64,000 nucleotides of DNA from Leisingera sp. ANG59 (GTDB taxonomy: Bacteria > Pseudomonadota > Alphaproteobacteria > Rhodobacterales > Rhodobacteraceae), in assembly GCF_013317235.1 (NCBI RefSeq), contig NZ_WLCM01000003.1:124001-188000 (forward strand), in the 5' to 3' direction. A program made the translations under genes and the position numbers. Within the stretch, counting starts at the first letter, position 1. Every line of letters starts with the position of its first letter. Below, in pieces: positions 52,402 to 62,565 of this stretch. The notes under the pieces were generated by a model. That model was not told where the DNA came from and made no database searches. It was given only the letters and a program-made list of their open reading frames with translations.

Positions 52402-53382
52402 ATGGATAGATACCCGGACCAAAAGCGCGCTGTGCATTATCTTTACCCGCCGGTTGAGCCATTTGACCAGCGCATGATCGACGCAGGCCAGGGCCACCGC
52501 ATTTATGCGGAGCAAAGCGGTAATCCAAATGGAATTCCTGTGATCGTCTGCCATGGCGGCCCCGGTGGCGGCAGCAGCCCGGCAATGCGCCGATACTTCG
52601 ATCCGCATGTCTATCGAATCATCCTGTTTGATCAGCGCGGCTGCGGCCGGTCGCGCCCCTATGCCTCATGCGAGAATAACACCACCTGGAATCTGGTGGC
52701 TGATATGGAGTTGATTCGAACACAGCTCTGTATCGACTCCTGGGTGTTGTTCGGTGGCAGTTGGGGTGCGACCCTTGCACTGATCTATGCGCAGGCTCAT
52801 CCGGAACGTGTACAGCAGATCATCTTGCGCGGTGTCTTCCTGATGACCAAAGCAGAGCTGGATTGGTTCTACGGCGGTGGCGCAGGGAAGTTTTGGCCGG
52901 AGACCTGGGCCAAGTTTGTTTCCTTGATTCCGGATGCGGAGCGAAACGATATGATAGCCGCATACAAAAAGCGGCTGTTTTCGGGCAATCTTGAAGAAGA
53001 AGTGCGATACGGCCGGGCCTGGTCTGCCTGGGAAAACGCACTGGCGTCGGTTCATTCCAACGGGCAAAGCGGTGAAAGCCCAGGGGATTATGCACGCGCG
53101 TTTGCCCGGTTGGAGAATCACTATTTCAGTAATGGCGGCTTCCTTGACTACGATGGTCAGATCCTTGCCAATATGGGCCGCGTCTCCCATATTCCCGGTG
53201 TTATCGTGCAGGGCCGCTACGACATGATCTGCCCGCCATCTTCGGCCTGGCGCCTGAGAGAATTGTGGCCGAATGCGGAGTTGAAGATGGTGCGCAATGC
53301 CGGGCATGCTTTGTCGGAGCCGGGAATCAGCGCAGAGCTGGTCCGGGCGATGGACCGGATTGCAGGAGAGCTTGTGCCATGA
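52402..53382 (+). CDS. pip: Proline iminopeptidase
   Basis: 326 residues of the alpha/beta hydrolase S33 family, which removes N-terminal proline from peptides. The oxyanion and nucleophile region is [18 protein letters not shown] with the serine in GGSWG near residue 117, preceded by [11 protein letters not shown]. The catalytic aspartate and histidine lie in the C-terminal RYDMICPP and [10 protein letters not shown] segments. Its stop overlaps the next start by 4 bases, so it is coupled to a substrate-binding protein gene. Confidence 0.93.
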   Translation: MDRYPDQKRAVHYLYPPVEPFDQRMIDAGQGHRIYAEQSGNPNGIPVIVCHGGPGGGSSPAMRRYFDPHVYRIILFDQRGCGRSRPYASCENNTTWNLVADMELIRTQLCIDSWVLFGGSWGATLALIYAQAHPERVQQIILRGVFLMTKAELDWFYGGGAGKFWPETWAKFVSLIPDAERNDMIAAYKKRLFSGNLEEEVRYGRAWSAWENALASVHSNGQSGESPGDYARAFARLENHYFSNGGFLDYDGQILANMGRVSHIPGVIVQGRYDMICPPSSAWRLRELWPNAELKMVRNAGHALSEPGISAELVRAMDRIAGELVP

Positions 53383-54224
53383 CGCGCATCGACCGCCGCG
53401 CGCTGTTCACCTCTGGTGCTGCTGCTGCCTTGCTTGCGGCGGCTGGCGGTTCAGTCAATGCATCACCCAAGGCTGGCGGTGTGTTGCGCCTGGCGGTGCC
53501 GCGCGAGCACGGGATGCTGGAGCAGGCCGCCCGCGGTGCGGTCTATGACACGCTGACAGAAATCGCTCCTGATGGATTGTTGCGCGGGGAACTAGCTACC
53601 AGCTGGCTATCCGCTCCGGACGCACGAGCCTGGACTTTCGATCTGCGGGAAGGCGTTACTTTCCACGATGGCAGACAATTAACGGCGGAAGATGCCGCTG
53701 CCTCTCTAAATGTGCTGGGTGCGACCGGCTTAGAAGTGCGAGCGGCCACCGCGTTGGGAAGTCATCAGCTGTTGCTGGAACTGGAGCAGCCCAATCCGCA
53801 TCTGCCTTATCTGCTGGCCGACGCGGATCATATAATTGCTCCGCGGGGCGCACGGCATGTGCCTCTTGCTGAGGCGGTTGGGACCGGCTGCTACCGGGTC
53901 GAACGTGCCCAGGAGGATCGCCACTTCCGAGCTTCCAAGGTGGCAGGGCATTACAAGGCCGGCACCGCGGGCTGGGCAGACACGGTGGAAATCATCGTGA
54001 TTCCGGATGCCTCGGTCCGGGCTGAGGCACTGCGTGACGGTTATGTCGATGTGGCCGCCCTGCCGGAACCGCGCGGGGTGTTGAAGCGCGGTGAGTTCCT
54101 GTATCACCCGTCCTCCAGAGATATGGCATTGGCCGCCCGCCACGATGTCGGCATCCCGCGCAAAGTGGGCCAGCGGGCGCCGCTGGATGATGGCCGTATC
54201 GCGGAACGGTGGTGGCGAGTTTAG
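53379..54224 (+). CDS. Short periplasmic peptide/oligopeptide-binding-like protein (SBP family 5)
   Basis: 281 residues from ATG 53379. The N-terminus has a twin-arginine-like start (IDRRALFTSGAAAALLAAAGG). The domain resembles the first part of family 5 binding proteins: LRLAVPREHGMLEQ, YDTLTEIAPDGLLRGELATSW and FDLREGVTFHDGRQLTAEDA. Full-length family members have about 500 residues, so the C-terminal lobe seems missing. No permease gene is adjacent. It is translationally coupled to pip, which suggests a peptide-use context. Confidence 0.76.
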   Translation: MTRIDRRALFTSGAAAALLAAAGGSVNASPKAGGVLRLAVPREHGMLEQAARGAVYDTLTEIAPDGLLRGELATSWLSAPDARAWTFDLREGVTFHDGRQLTAEDAAASLNVLGATGLEVRAATALGSHQLLLELEQPNPHLPYLLADADHIIAPRGARHVPLAEAVGTGCYRVERAQEDRHFRASKVAGHYKAGTAGWADTVEIIVIPDASVRAEALRDGYVDVAALPEPRGVLKRGEFLYHPSSRDMALAARHDVGIPRKVGQRAPLDDGRIAERWWRV

Positions 54225-54255
54225 CACGGCCTCGGATCTCGTGAAAACACAAGCC

Positions 54256-54284
54256 TTGCAGTTTTCCCCAATCCCCCCTATATG
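54256..54284 (+). promoter_or_regulatory. Predicted promoter of the rimP-nusA-infB operon
   Basis: TTGCAG (54256-54261) and TATATG (54279-54284) are separated by 17 bases. Transcription starting near 54291 would give a leader of about 114 bases before rimP, containing a terminator-like hairpin. Confidence 0.5.
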
Positions 54285-54340
54285 CCTTTGACAACAGCGG
54301 CGCGTTGAACCTCTGGCTCAAGGCTCCACCGGGAACATCG

Positions 54341-54364
54341 ACGGGCCGCGCGCCCGTTTTTTTG
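54341..54364 (+). terminator. Terminator-like hairpin in the rimP leader (candidate attenuator)
   Basis: ACGGGC and GCCCGT pair around CGCGC, followed by seven Ts, 41 bases before the rimP start. A second short hairpin, GCAGGAG-TG-CTCCTGC, follows at 54370-54385. The first looks like a true intrinsic terminator inside the leader of a NusA-encoding operon, which is known to be autoregulated in other bacteria. Confidence 0.75.
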
Positions 54365-54404
54365 TGCTTGCAGGAGTGCTCCTGCGACCCCAAGTGGAGG
54401 TCAG

Positions 54405-54995
54405 ATGACCAACGACCTTATAGCCAAAGCTGCCATTGATCGGCGCCTGGCCGAGATCGTCTCTCCGGTGATTGAGGATCTGGGTTATGAGTTGGTGCGC
54501 ATCCGGCTGATGTCCGGAAAGTCGACGACGCTGCAGATCATGGCGGAAAAGCCTGAAGGTGGCATCGAGGTGGACGACTGCGCCCAGATCTCGAACGCAG
54601 TCAGCGCTGTGCTGGATGTCGAGGATCCGATCCTCGACGCCTACGCGCTGGAGGTGTCCAGCCCCGGCATCGACCGTCCGCTGACGCGGATGAAGGACTT
54701 CGAGATGTTCGAAGGCTACGAAGCCAAGCTGGAAACCGCCGAGCTGGTCGACGGCCGCCGCCGCTTCAAGGGTGAGCTGGCAGGCACCGAAGGGGACGAG
54801 GTCCTGATCAACATCGACGATCAGGGCGAGACGGTGACCATCGGTTTGAAGTTTGACTGGCTGAGCGATGCCAAGCTGGTGCTGACCGATGAACTGATCA
54901 AGGAAATGCTGCGCCAGCGCAAAGAGGCCGGCACGCTGAACGAAGACGCATTCGACGAAATCGAGACCGAAGAGTCTGACGAGGAGAACAAGTAA
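54405..54995 (+). CDS. rimP: Ribosome maturation factor RimP
   Basis: 196 residues. RimP helps mature the 30S subunit. The N-terminal domain has [15 protein letters not shown], and the [14 protein letters not shown] segment is the conserved core motif. An acidic C-terminal tail ([10 protein letters not shown]) follows the second domain. GGAGGTC precedes ATG 54405. The stop codon overlaps nusA by one base, so it is the first gene of the rimP-nusA-ylxR-infB operon. Confidence 0.95.
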   Translation: MTNDLIAKAAIDRRLAEIVSPVIEDLGYELVRIRLMSGKSTTLQIMAEKPEGGIEVDDCAQISNAVSAVLDVEDPILDAYALEVSSPGIDRPLTRMKDFEMFEGYEAKLETAELVDGRRRFKGELAGTEGDEVLINIDDQGETVTIGLKFDWLSDAKLVLTDELIKEMLRQRKEAGTLNEDAFDEIETEESDEENK

Positions 54996-56611
54996 TGGCT
55001 ATCACCTCTGCAAACCAGCTGGAGCTGTTGCAAACCGCCGAGGCCGTGGCGCGCGAAAAGATGATCGACCCCGGACTGGTGATCGAGGCGATGGAAGAGA
55101 GCCTCGCCCGCGCCGCCAAGAGCCGCTATGGCGCCGAGATGGACATCCGGGTGTCGATCGACCGCAAGACAGGCCGCGCCACATTTACTCGTGTGCGTAC
55201 AGTTGTGGCGGATGATGAGCTGGAAAACTACCAGGCCGAGATGACCGTCGAGCAGGCGCGCCAGTACATGGCAAATCCCGAAGTAGGCCAGACCTATGTT
55301 GAGGAAGTGCCGCCGGTCGAAATGGGCCGTATTGCTGCTCAGTCGGCCAAGCAGGTGATTCTGCAAAAGGTTCGCGAAGCAGAGCGCGACCGTCAGTATG
55401 AGGAATTCAAGGATCGCGCCGGCACCATCATCAACGGCTTGGTCAAGCGCGAAGAATACGGCAACGTCATCGTCGATGTGGGTGCCGGTGAGGCGATCCT
55501 GCGCCGCAACGAGAAGATCGGCCGCGAAAGCTATCGCCCGAACGACCGTGTGCGCTGCTACATCAAGGATGTGCGCCGCGAGCCGCGCGGCCCGCAAATC
55601 TTCCTATCCCGCACCGCGCCGGAATTCATGGCCGAGCTGTTCAAGATGGAAGTGCCGGAAATCTATGACGGCATCATTGAGATCAAGGCCGTTGCCCGTG
55701 ACCCGGGATCGCGCGCCAAGATCGCTGTTATCTCCTACGACGGCTCGATCGACCCGGTTGGTGCCTGTGTGGGTATGCGCGGCTCCCGCGTGCAGGCCGT
55801 GGTGAACGAGCTGCAGGGTGAGAAGATCGACATCATCCCGTGGAACGAGGATCAGCCGACCTTCCTGGTGAACGCGCTGCAGCCCGCCGAGGTGACCAAG
55901 GTGGTGCTGGACGAGGAAGCCGGCAAGATCGAAGTCGTGGTGCCGGAGGAACAGCTGAGTCTGGCCATCGGCCGACGCGGCCAGAACGTGCGCCTGGCGT
56001 CGCAGCTGACCAACCTCGACATCGACATCATGACCGAGGAAGAAGAATCTGCCCGCCGCCAGAAGGAATTCGAGGCGCGCACCAAGCTGTTCATGGAAAC
56101 CCTGGACCTCGACGAGTTCTTTGCCCAGCTGCTGGTGTCCGAAGGCTTCACCAACCTGGAAGAAGTCGCCTATGTCGAGCTGGACGAACTGCTGGTCATC
56201 GACGGTGTCGACGAAGGCACAGCCGAGGAGCTGCAGGCCCGCGCCCGCGACTTCCTGGAAGCCCAGGCCAAGGCGGCCTTGGATGCGGCTCGCGCACTGG
56301 GTGCAGAGGACAGCCTGATCCAGTTCGAAGGCCTGACCCCGCAGATGGTCGAGGCGCTGGCGAAGGATGACGTGAAGTCGCTGGAAGATTTCGCAACCTG
56401 CGCAGACTGGGAACTGGCCGGCGGCTGGACCACCGATGGCGGCGAGCGGGTCAAGGATGACGGTATCCTTGAACCTTTCGGCGTGTCGCTGGAAGAAGCA
56501 CAGGATCTGGTGATGACCGCCCGCATCATGCTGGGCTGGGTCGATCCGGAAGAGCTGGAAGCGGAAACAGCCGAAGGCGAAGAAGCTGGCGATGAGGAAA
56601 GCGAGGCCTGA
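54995..56611 (+). CDS. nusA: Transcription termination/antitermination factor NusA
   Basis: 538 residues. NusA binds RNA polymerase and modulates pausing, termination and antitermination. The N-terminal polymerase-binding domain is followed by S1 (about 135-200, VKREEYGNVIVDVGAGEAIL), two KH domains (CVGMRGSRVQAVVNEL and AIGRRGQNVRLASQL) and acidic helix-hairpin-helix repeats at the C-terminus (from about 380). The acidic C-terminus is typical of alpha- and gammaproteobacteria. It overlaps rimP by one base and precedes the YlxR-type gene by 26 bases. Confidence 0.96.
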   Translation: MAITSANQLELLQTAEAVAREKMIDPGLVIEAMEESLARAAKSRYGAEMDIRVSIDRKTGRATFTRVRTVVADDELENYQAEMTVEQARQYMANPEVGQTYVEEVPPVEMGRIAAQSAKQVILQKVREAERDRQYEEFKDRAGTIINGLVKREEYGNVIVDVGAGEAILRRNEKIGRESYRPNDRVRCYIKDVRREPRGPQIFLSRTAPEFMAELFKMEVPEIYDGIIEIKAVARDPGSRAKIAVISYDGSIDPVGACVGMRGSRVQAVVNELQGEKIDIIPWNEDQPTFLVNALQPAEVTKVVLDEEAGKIEVVVPEEQLSLAIGRRGQNVRLASQLTNLDIDIMTEEEESARRQKEFEARTKLFMETLDLDEFFAQLLVSEGFTNLEEVAYVELDELLVIDGVDEGTAEELQARARDFLEAQAKAALDAARALGAEDSLIQFEGLTPQMVEALAKDDVKSLEDFATCADWELAGGWTTDGGERVKDDGILEPFGVSLEEAQDLVMTARIMLGWVDPEELEAETAEGEEAGDEESEA

Positions 56612-56637
56612 TTTTTGGCCTTGCACAGGAGACCTGC

Positions 56638-57258
56638 ATGACACGCGGCGGCGCAACAAAAGACCGGACCGGCGAAAGCGAGCGCAAATGCATCGCGACC
56701 GGCGAGTCCCAACCCAAACAGGGCCTCATCCGTTTTGTGATGAGCCCTGACGCGCAGGTCGTGCCCGACGTGATGGGCAAGCTGCCTGGCCGCGGTGTCT
56801 ATGTGGCCTCCAGCCGGGAGGCTCTGGGTACGGCAGTAAAGAAGAAGCTGTTTGCCCGCGGTTTCAAAGCGCCGGTGCAGGTGCCGGATGAGCTGGAACA
56901 GGAAGTTGAGCGCCAGATTGTCCGCCGCCTGATTGAATTGATCAGCCTGGCGCGCAAGTCAGGCGCCGCGGTATCCGGCTTTGAAAGGGTCAAGGACTGG
57001 CTGGCCAAGGAAGAGGCGCGGGTGCTGATCCAGGCCTCTGACGGGTCGGGGCGCGGGAAGTCGAAGCTGAGCACGCCTTACAAGGGCAAATTCATCGGCT
57101 GCCTCACGGCGGACGAGCTGGGAATGGCATTTGGACGCCAAACTGCAATCCATGCCGCCCTCGCCTCTGGCGGACTCAGCAAACGTGTTGTAGATGAGGC
57201 GCAACGACTGCAAGGTTTGCGCGAAATGGTGGGCGGCAACGGCCGCACGGAAGGATAA
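56638..57258 (+). CDS. YlxR (DUF448)/L7Ae-like RNA-binding protein
   Basis: 206 residues. The N-terminal YlxR domain ([19 protein letters not shown] then KLPGRGVYV) is joined to an L7Ae-like RNA-binding domain (about 95-185, [18 protein letters not shown]). YlxR (RnpM) proteins have been linked to RNase P in some bacteria. In Alphaproteobacteria the YlxR and L7Ae parts are commonly fused. It lies between nusA and infB, 8 bases before the infB start, in the usual position. Confidence 0.9.
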   Translation: MTRGGATKDRTGESERKCIATGESQPKQGLIRFVMSPDAQVVPDVMGKLPGRGVYVASSREALGTAVKKKLFARGFKAPVQVPDELEQEVERQIVRRLIELISLARKSGAAVSGFERVKDWLAKEEARVLIQASDGSGRGKSKLSTPYKGKFIGCLTADELGMAFGRQTAIHAALASGGLSKRVVDEAQRLQGLREMVGGNGRTEG

Positions 57259-57266
57259 GTAGCTTT

Positions 57267-59744
57267 ATGAGCGATAGTGACGGCAAAAAGACACTGGGTC
57301 TGCGTGGGGGTTCCCGTCCGGGGAACGTGAAACAGAGTTTCAGCCATGGACGGACCAAGAATGTCGTGGTGGAAACCAAGCGCAAGCGCGTTGTGGTTCC
57401 CAAGCCGGGTGCGGCCAAGGGGGGCAGCGGTGCTGCACCTTCCACATCCGGATCGCGCCGGCCTGCCGGCATTAGCGACGCAGAAATGGAGCGCCGCCTG
57501 AAGGCACTGCAGGCAGCCAAGGCCCGCGAGGCCGAGGAAGCCGCGCAGCGCGAAGCCGAAGAAAAGGCCCGCGCCGAAGAGCGTGAGCGCCGCCGGGCGG
57601 AGCAGGAAGCCAAGGAACGCGAGCAGCGCGAGGCGGAAGAGCGTGCGCGTGCTAAAGCTGAAGAAGAAGAGCGTCAGCGTATTGCAGCTGAAGAAGCTGC
57701 GAAACGTGCTGCAGCCGCTCCGGCACCGGAGGCTGCGAAAGCTGAGCGTTCTGCGCCGAACAAGCCTGCACCTGCCGCAACACCGCGCAAATCCGAGCGC
57801 GAGCGTGAGCAGCGCCCGTCCCGCGGCAAGGGCCGCGACGACAACCGCCGTTCCGGCAAGCTGACCCTGGGCCAGGCAACTGGCGGTGAAGGCAACCGCC
57901 AGCGGTCGATGGCTGCTATGAAGCGCAAGCAGGAACGTGCGCGGCAGAAGGCGATGGGCGGCTCTGTCGAGCGTGAAAAGGTTGTGCGCGACGTGCAGTT
58001 GCCGGAAACGATTGTGGTGTCCGAGCTGGCCAACCGTATGGCTGAGCGTGTTGCCGATGTGGTGAAGTCGCTCATGCAGATGGGCATGATGGTCACCCAG
58101 AACCAGTCGATCGATGCCGATACCGCCGAACTTATCATTGAGGAATTCGGCCACAAGGTGACCCGTGTTTCCGATGCTGACGTCGAGGACGTGATCAAGG
58201 AAGTCGAAGACAAAGAAGACGACCTGAAGCCGCGCCCGCCGGTGATCACCATCATGGGCCACGTCGACCACGGTAAAACCTCGATCCTGGACGCGATCCG
58301 CAATGCCCGCGTTGTGGCCGGCGAAGCCGGCGGCATCACCCAGCACATTGGTGCGTATCAGGTGAAAACCGAAAGCGGCACCACGCTGAGCTTTCTGGAC
58401 ACCCCTGGCCACGCGGCCTTTACCTCGATGCGCTCGCGCGGTGCTCAGGTAACCGATATCGTGGTTCTGGTTGTTGCAGCGGACGACGCTGTCATGCCGC
58501 AGACAATTGAGGCAATCAACCACGCCAAGGCGGCCGAAGTTCCGATGATCGTGGCGATCAACAAATGCGACAAGCCTGCCGCAGACCCGATGAAGGTCCG
58601 CACGGATTTGCTGCAACACGAAGTGATTGTGGAACAGATGTCCGGTGAAGTGCAGGACGTCGAAGTTTCGGCCCATACCGGCCAGGGCCTGGACGAACTG
58701 CTGGAAGCCATCGCGCTGCAGGCGGAAATCCTGGAACTGAAAGCCAACCCGAACCGTGCCGCCCAAGGCGCCGTAATCGAAGCCCAGCTGGATGTGGGCC
58801 GCGGCCCCGTAGCCACCGTTCTGGTTCAGAACGGCACCCTGCGTCAGGGCGACATCTTTGTTGTGGGTGAGCAGTACGGCAAGGTCCGCGCGCTGATCAA
58901 CGACAAGGGCGAACGCGTGCAGGAAGCCGGCCCCTCGGTGCCGGTCGAGGTTCTGGGTCTCAACGGCACTCCGGAAGCAGGTGACGTTCTGAACGTGACC
59001 GAGACCGAAGCGCAGGCGCGCGAAATCGCCGCCTACCGTGAGCAGGCCGCCAAGGACAAGCGCGCTGCTGCCGGTGCAGCAACCACACTGGAACAGCTGA
59101 TGGCCAAGGCCAAGGAAGACGAAAACGTCTCCGAGCTGCCGATCCTGGTCAAAGCCGACGTGCAGGGTTCCGCCGAAGCCATCGTTCAGGCGATGGAAAA
59201 GATCGGCAACGAGGAAGTGCGCGTTCGCGTGCTGCACTCGGGCGTCGGTGCGATTACCGAGACCGACGTGGGCCTTGCCGAAGCTTCCGGTGCGCCGATC
59301 ATGGGCTTCAACGTCCGTGCCAATGCCTCGGCCCGCAACACCGCCAACCAGAAGGGCGTGGAGATCCGCTACTACTCGGTGATCTATGATCTGGTAGATG
59401 ACGTGAAGGCGGCGGCCTCCGGCCTGCTGTCGGCGGAGATCCGCGAGAACTTCATCGGCTACGCGCAGATCAAGGAAGTCTTCAAGGTCACCGGCGTTGG
59501 CAAGGTTGCCGGCTGTCTGGTTACCGAAGGCGTTGCCCGCCGCTCGGCCGGCGTGCGCCTGCTGCGCGACAACGTGGTGATCCACGAAGGCACGCTGAAG
59601 ACCCTGAAGCGCTTCAAGGACGAAGTGTCCGAGGTACAGTCTGGTCAGGAATGCGGTATGGCGTTTGAGAACTACGACGATATCCGCCCGAATGACGTGA
59701 TCGAGATCTTCGAGCGCGAGGAAGTGACCCGCACCCTTGACTAA
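57267..59744 (+). CDS. infB: Translation initiation factor IF-2
   Basis: 825 residues. IF-2 is the GTPase that brings fMet-tRNA to the 30S subunit. The long N-terminal part (about 1-240) is low-complexity, rich in Ala, Glu and Arg (coiled-coil-like), then the G domain has [14 protein letters not shown] (about 331-344), DTPGHAAF and NKCDKP. The C-terminal domains 2-4 end with [21 protein letters not shown] 57267 is eight bases after the preceding stop. It ends the rimP operon at a strong terminator. Confidence 0.97.
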   Translation: MSDSDGKKTLGLRGGSRPGNVKQSFSHGRTKNVVVETKRKRVVVPKPGAAKGGSGAAPSTSGSRRPAGISDAEMERRLKALQAAKAREAEEAAQREAEEKARAEERERRRAEQEAKEREQREAEERARAKAEEEERQRIAAEEAAKRAAAAPAPEAAKAERSAPNKPAPAATPRKSEREREQRPSRGKGRDDNRRSGKLTLGQATGGEGNRQRSMAAMKRKQERARQKAMGGSVEREKVVRDVQLPETIVVSELANRMAERVADVVKSLMQMGMMVTQNQSIDADTAELIIEEFGHKVTRVSDADVEDVIKEVEDKEDDLKPRPPVITIMGHVDHGKTSILDAIRNARVVAGEAGGITQHIGAYQVKTESGTTLSFLDTPGHAAFTSMRSRGAQVTDIVVLVVAADDAVMPQTIEAINHAKAAEVPMIVAINKCDKPAADPMKVRTDLLQHEVIVEQMSGEVQDVEVSAHTGQGLDELLEAIALQAEILELKANPNRAAQGAVIEAQLDVGRGPVATVLVQNGTLRQGDIFVVGEQYGKVRALINDKGERVQEAGPSVPVEVLGLNGTPEAGDVLNVTETEAQAREIAAYREQAAKDKRAAAGAATTLEQLMAKAKEDENVSELPILVKADVQGSAEAIVQAMEKIGNEEVRVRVLHSGVGAITETDVGLAEASGAPIMGFNVRANASARNTANQKGVEIRYYSVIYDLVDDVKAAASGLLSAEIRENFIGYAQIKEVFKVTGVGKVAGCLVTEGVARRSAGVRLLRDNVVIHEGTLKTLKRFKDEVSEVQSGQECGMAFENYDDIRPNDVIEIFEREEVTRTLD

Positions 59745-59767
59745 CGTCTGAGGAGTTGCGGAAAGAA

Positions 59768-59797
59768 AAGGCCCCGGCTCGAAAACCGGGGCCTTTT
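59768..59797 (+). terminator. Rho-independent terminator after infB
   Basis: AGGCCCCGG and CCGGGGCCT form a 9-bp stem around CTCGAAAA, followed by TTTTTCT. It ends the rimP-infB operon ahead of the convergent mutT gene. The rest of the 168-base gap (59745-59912) shows nothing else recognisable. Confidence 0.92.
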
Positions 59798-59912
59798 TCT
59801 GTTCCGCGCACTTTTCCAGTAATTTCTGGACTGTGGCAGTTAAGTGACCGAATAAATGCGAACAACCTCCTTGGAAGGGTAGCTGCCCGGCTGTGCCGGG
59901 GCCGCAAACGCC

Positions 59913-60311
59913 TTACAGCCAATCACGCAGGATAGGGATCAGCGGAATATCTGCCGGCGGCATTGGATAGTCGCGCAGGTCTTGCGGCCGGACCCATTTC
60001 AACGTTTGCCCTTCTTTGGCCTGCGGGATGCCGTCCCACTTGCGGCAGGCAAAAAGAGGCATCAGCAGGTGGAAGTCCTCGTAGGAATGGCTGGCGAAGG
60101 TCAGCGGCGCGAGGCAGGAGGCCCAGGTGTCGATTCCCAGCTCCTCGTGCAGCTCGCGTATCAGGGCTGTCTCAGGCGTTTCGCCCGATTCGATCTTTCC
60201 TCCGGGAAATTCCCACAGGCCGGCCATGGACTTGCCTTCAGGCCTTTGGGCCAGCAAAACGCGCCCATCTACATCAATGAGCGCCACCGCCGATACCAGA
60301 ACTGTTTTCAT
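59913..60311 (-). CDS. mutT: MutT-type 8-oxo-dGTP diphosphatase
   Basis: 132 residues. The Nudix box GGKIESGETPETALIRELHEELG is complete and the surrounding LLAQRPEGKSMAGLWEFPGG matches MutT, which clears 8-oxo-dGTP and protects against transversions. It overlaps argJ by 4 bases, so it is translated from the argJ transcript. Specificity is inferred from the MutT-like WEFPGGKIE segment. Confidence 0.9.
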   Translation of the reverse strand: MKTVLVSAVALIDVDGRVLLAQRPEGKSMAGLWEFPGGKIESGETPETALIRELHEELGIDTWASCLAPLTFASHSYEDFHLLMPLFACRKWDGIPQAKEGQTLKWVRPQDLRDYPMPPADIPLIPILRDWL

Positions 60312-61534
60312 GACCGGTAATCCGCGTTGATCGAGATGTACTGATGCGTCAGGTCACAAGTCCAGACAGTGGCCGTGCCGTCACCGAGGCCCAGATCCAC
60401 CTTGATGCAGATCTCCTGCTTTTTCATCTCCGCCGCGCCCAGTTCCTCCTTGTAGTCGGGCGAGACCCACCCTTTCTCTGCGACCAGAACATCGCCAAAT
60501 GAGATCGACAGCAGGTCACGGTCGGCTGCTGCGCCGGACTTTCCGATTGCCATGACGATGCGGCCCCAGTTCGGATCCTCGCCGGCAATAGCGGTTTTAA
60601 CCAGAGGAGAGTTGGCAATCGCCATGCCGTGTATCTTGGCTTCTGCATCCGAAGCTGCACCCGTTACCTGGACTTCCACGAACTTAGTGGCGCCTTCACC
60701 GTCACGCACTACTTGGTGCGACAGGTCGAGCATTACCCGTTCAAGTCCAGCTGCAAATTCCGCGTTGACCGTCGCATCCACGCCAGAAGCACCGGTGGCG
60801 CATAGCATCAGGCTGTCTGAGGTGGAGGTGTCGCTGTCCACGGTAATGCAGTTGAAGCTTCGGTCGCAAATTTCGACCAGCTGGGCTTGCAGAGCTGTCT
60901 GTTCCACCTTTGCATCGGTGAAGATGTAAACCAGCATTGTTGCCATATCTGGAGCGATCATGCCGGAGCCCTTGGCAATGCCGGCGATCTTAACCGTCTT
61001 GCCGTCAATGCCGACGGTGGCGCAGGAACCCTTGGCAAAGGTGTCCGTGGTCATGATGGCCCTGGCGGCGCCTTCCAGCGCGTTTTCATCTAGTGCGCTG
61101 CTCAATTCGCCGATCTTAGCGACAATCCTGTCATGCGGCAGCGGTTCACCGATTACCCCTGTGGAGGCGGTGAAAACGCGTTCCGCCGGAACGCCGGTTT
61201 GCGCGGCCACTGCAGCAGTAATCTCCGCAACCGAAGTCTGGCCATAGTGGCCGGTGAAAGCGTTGGAGTTGCCGGAGTTTACCAGGATTGCTGCCCCGGT
61301 GTCTGCTGCACCGCCCAGCTTGGCCTGACAATCCAGTACAGGCGCCGAGCGGGTTTTGGAGCGGGTAAAGACACCAGCAATTGCGGTACCCGGGTCCATG
61401 ACCGCCAGCATCACGTCTGTGCGGCCCTTGTATTTGACCCCAGCGGCGGCGGTTGCAAAGCGCACTCCCTTGATCACCGGGAGGTCGGGGAAGCCAGCAG
61501 GTGCCAGCGGTGAAACGGGCATGGATTTGGCCAT
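60308..61534 (-). CDS. argJ: Bifunctional ornithine acetyltransferase/N-acetylglutamate synthase
   Basis: 408 residues. ArgJ recycles the acetyl group in arginine synthesis. The protein self-cleaves at a conserved KGSGMIAPDMATMLVY motif; the nucleophile threonine lies in MATML near residue 195. The opening PLAPAGFPDLPVIKGVRFATAAAG and CTDSDTSTSDS-like VDSDTSTSDSLML segment are typical. It is two bases from the upstream parvulin stop and overlaps mutT downstream, so the three leftward genes form one unit. Confidence 0.95.
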   Translation of the reverse strand: MAKSMPVSPLAPAGFPDLPVIKGVRFATAAAGVKYKGRTDVMLAVMDPGTAIAGVFTRSKTRSAPVLDCQAKLGGAADTGAAILVNSGNSNAFTGHYGQTSVAEITAAVAAQTGVPAERVFTASTGVIGEPLPHDRIVAKIGELSSALDENALEGAARAIMTTDTFAKGSCATVGIDGKTVKIAGIAKGSGMIAPDMATMLVYIFTDAKVEQTALQAQLVEICDRSFNCITVDSDTSTSDSLMLCATGASGVDATVNAEFAAGLERVMLDLSHQVVRDGEGATKFVEVQVTGAASDAEAKIHGMAIANSPLVKTAIAGEDPNWGRIVMAIGKSGAAADRDLLSISFGDVLVAEKGWVSPDYKEELGAAEMKKQEICIKVDLGLGDGTATVWTCDLTHQYISINADYRS

Positions 61535-61536
61535 GA

Positions 61537-62388
61537 TCAGTTCCTTACCAGACTGAGGTCTTTGAGAATGGCCGGATCAAGCTCTTCAATCTCAGGCCGT
61601 TCAATTTCCGCGGCGGCTGTCAGCTCGTTCACTCGCTCTTCTACAGCCTTCTGCCGCAGTTCGTCAGCCAGTTCTGCCTGGACTTCTTCGAACTCGGGGG
61701 CTTCGGTCTTGCGGCGCTCATTCAGCAGGATGATATGCCAGCCAAACTGCGTTTGGACCGGATCTGAGACCTCACCGGAACCCAGTTTGAGGACTGCCTG
61801 CTCGAACTCTGGAACCATCCGGCCTGTGGTGAACCAGCCAAGATCGCCGCCGTTAGGACCGGAGGGGCCAGTAGAACGTTCCTTAGCCAGGGTGGCAAAG
61901 TCAGCGCCTGAATCCAGCTCGGCCTTGACGTCCAGTGCGTCTTCTTCGCTTTCGACCAGGATATGGGCGGCGTGAAATTCATCGCCGCCTTCACCGGTAG
62001 AATACTTCTCGTCATAGGCTGCGCGCAGCTTCTCCTCGCTGCTGGCCTTCTCCATGACTGTTTCGATTACCTCTGCTGCCAGCAAGGCGCGTTGTTCGTT
62101 TTCGACCGAAAGCTCGACATAGTGGGGCACTTGGCCCCGAAGCTGCTGCTTCAATGCTGTCTGCTGGATCAACTGATCCAGGATTGCGTTGTAGAGAACG
62201 TCATCGGGCAGCTGCTTGTACTGCGCCGGCAGGTTTTCGCGTGCCATGACCATGTGGCCAATGGTGATCTCCTCGCCATTTACCGAGGCAACCACAGTGT
62301 TTGCATGTGGAGCTGCTGCTGCGGCCAGTGGCAGCGCAGCACAGGCGGCAACCGCCATACCGCGCAGAAATGTGAGACCTTTACGCAT
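61537..62388 (-). CDS. Exported parvulin-type peptidyl-prolyl isomerase
   Basis: 283 residues. The signal peptide (MRKGLTFLRGMAVAACAALP, cleavage near residue 26) directs export. An N-terminal SurA/PrsA-like helical part precedes the parvulin domain with FHAAHILVESEEDALDVKAE, GPSGPNGGDLGWFTTGRMVPEFE and FGWHIILLNERR. It probably helps fold periplasmic or outer-membrane proteins. It is the first gene of the leftward unit with argJ and mutT, divergent from secA. Confidence 0.93.
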   Translation of the reverse strand: MRKGLTFLRGMAVAACAALPLAAAAAPHANTVVASVNGEEITIGHMVMARENLPAQYKQLPDDVLYNAILDQLIQQTALKQQLRGQVPHYVELSVENEQRALLAAEVIETVMEKASSEEKLRAAYDEKYSTGEGGDEFHAAHILVESEEDALDVKAELDSGADFATLAKERSTGPSGPNGGDLGWFTTGRMVPEFEQAVLKLGSGEVSDPVQTQFGWHIILLNERRKTEAPEFEEVQAELADELRQKAVEERVNELTAAAEIERPEIEELDPAILKDLSLVRN

Positions 62389-62427
62389 TGATACCTTCCT
62401 ATTCCTTGGCCGTTAGGGGCCGTGCCG

Positions 62428-62456
62428 TTGACACTCTATACCCTGCCGCTTACATC
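62428..62456 (+). promoter_or_regulatory. Possible secA promoter
   Basis: A perfect TTGACA (62428-62433) is followed after 17 bases by TACATC (62451-62456), a weak -10 match. It lies 110 bases upstream of the secA start. A small hairpin, GGGCA-AGTC-TGCCC, is present in the leader at about 62516-62529. No secM-like ORF is seen in this gap. Confidence 0.4.
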
Positions 62457-62565
62457 GCCTTGAGGCCATTGGCAGGACCGTCTTTCCAACATTGTTTATG
62501 GGTTGCGGTCACGGCGGGCAAGTCTGCCCGATGCATAGGCCGGATATAGGATCGCTGGAGAAGAT

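Noticed and set aside
57078-59585. Very long open reading frame (835 codons) on the minus strand opposite infB
   Set aside because: It is antisense to the unmistakable infB coding sequence and rich in His, Gln, Arg and Leu as expected from mirrored GC-rich codons. No family motif.
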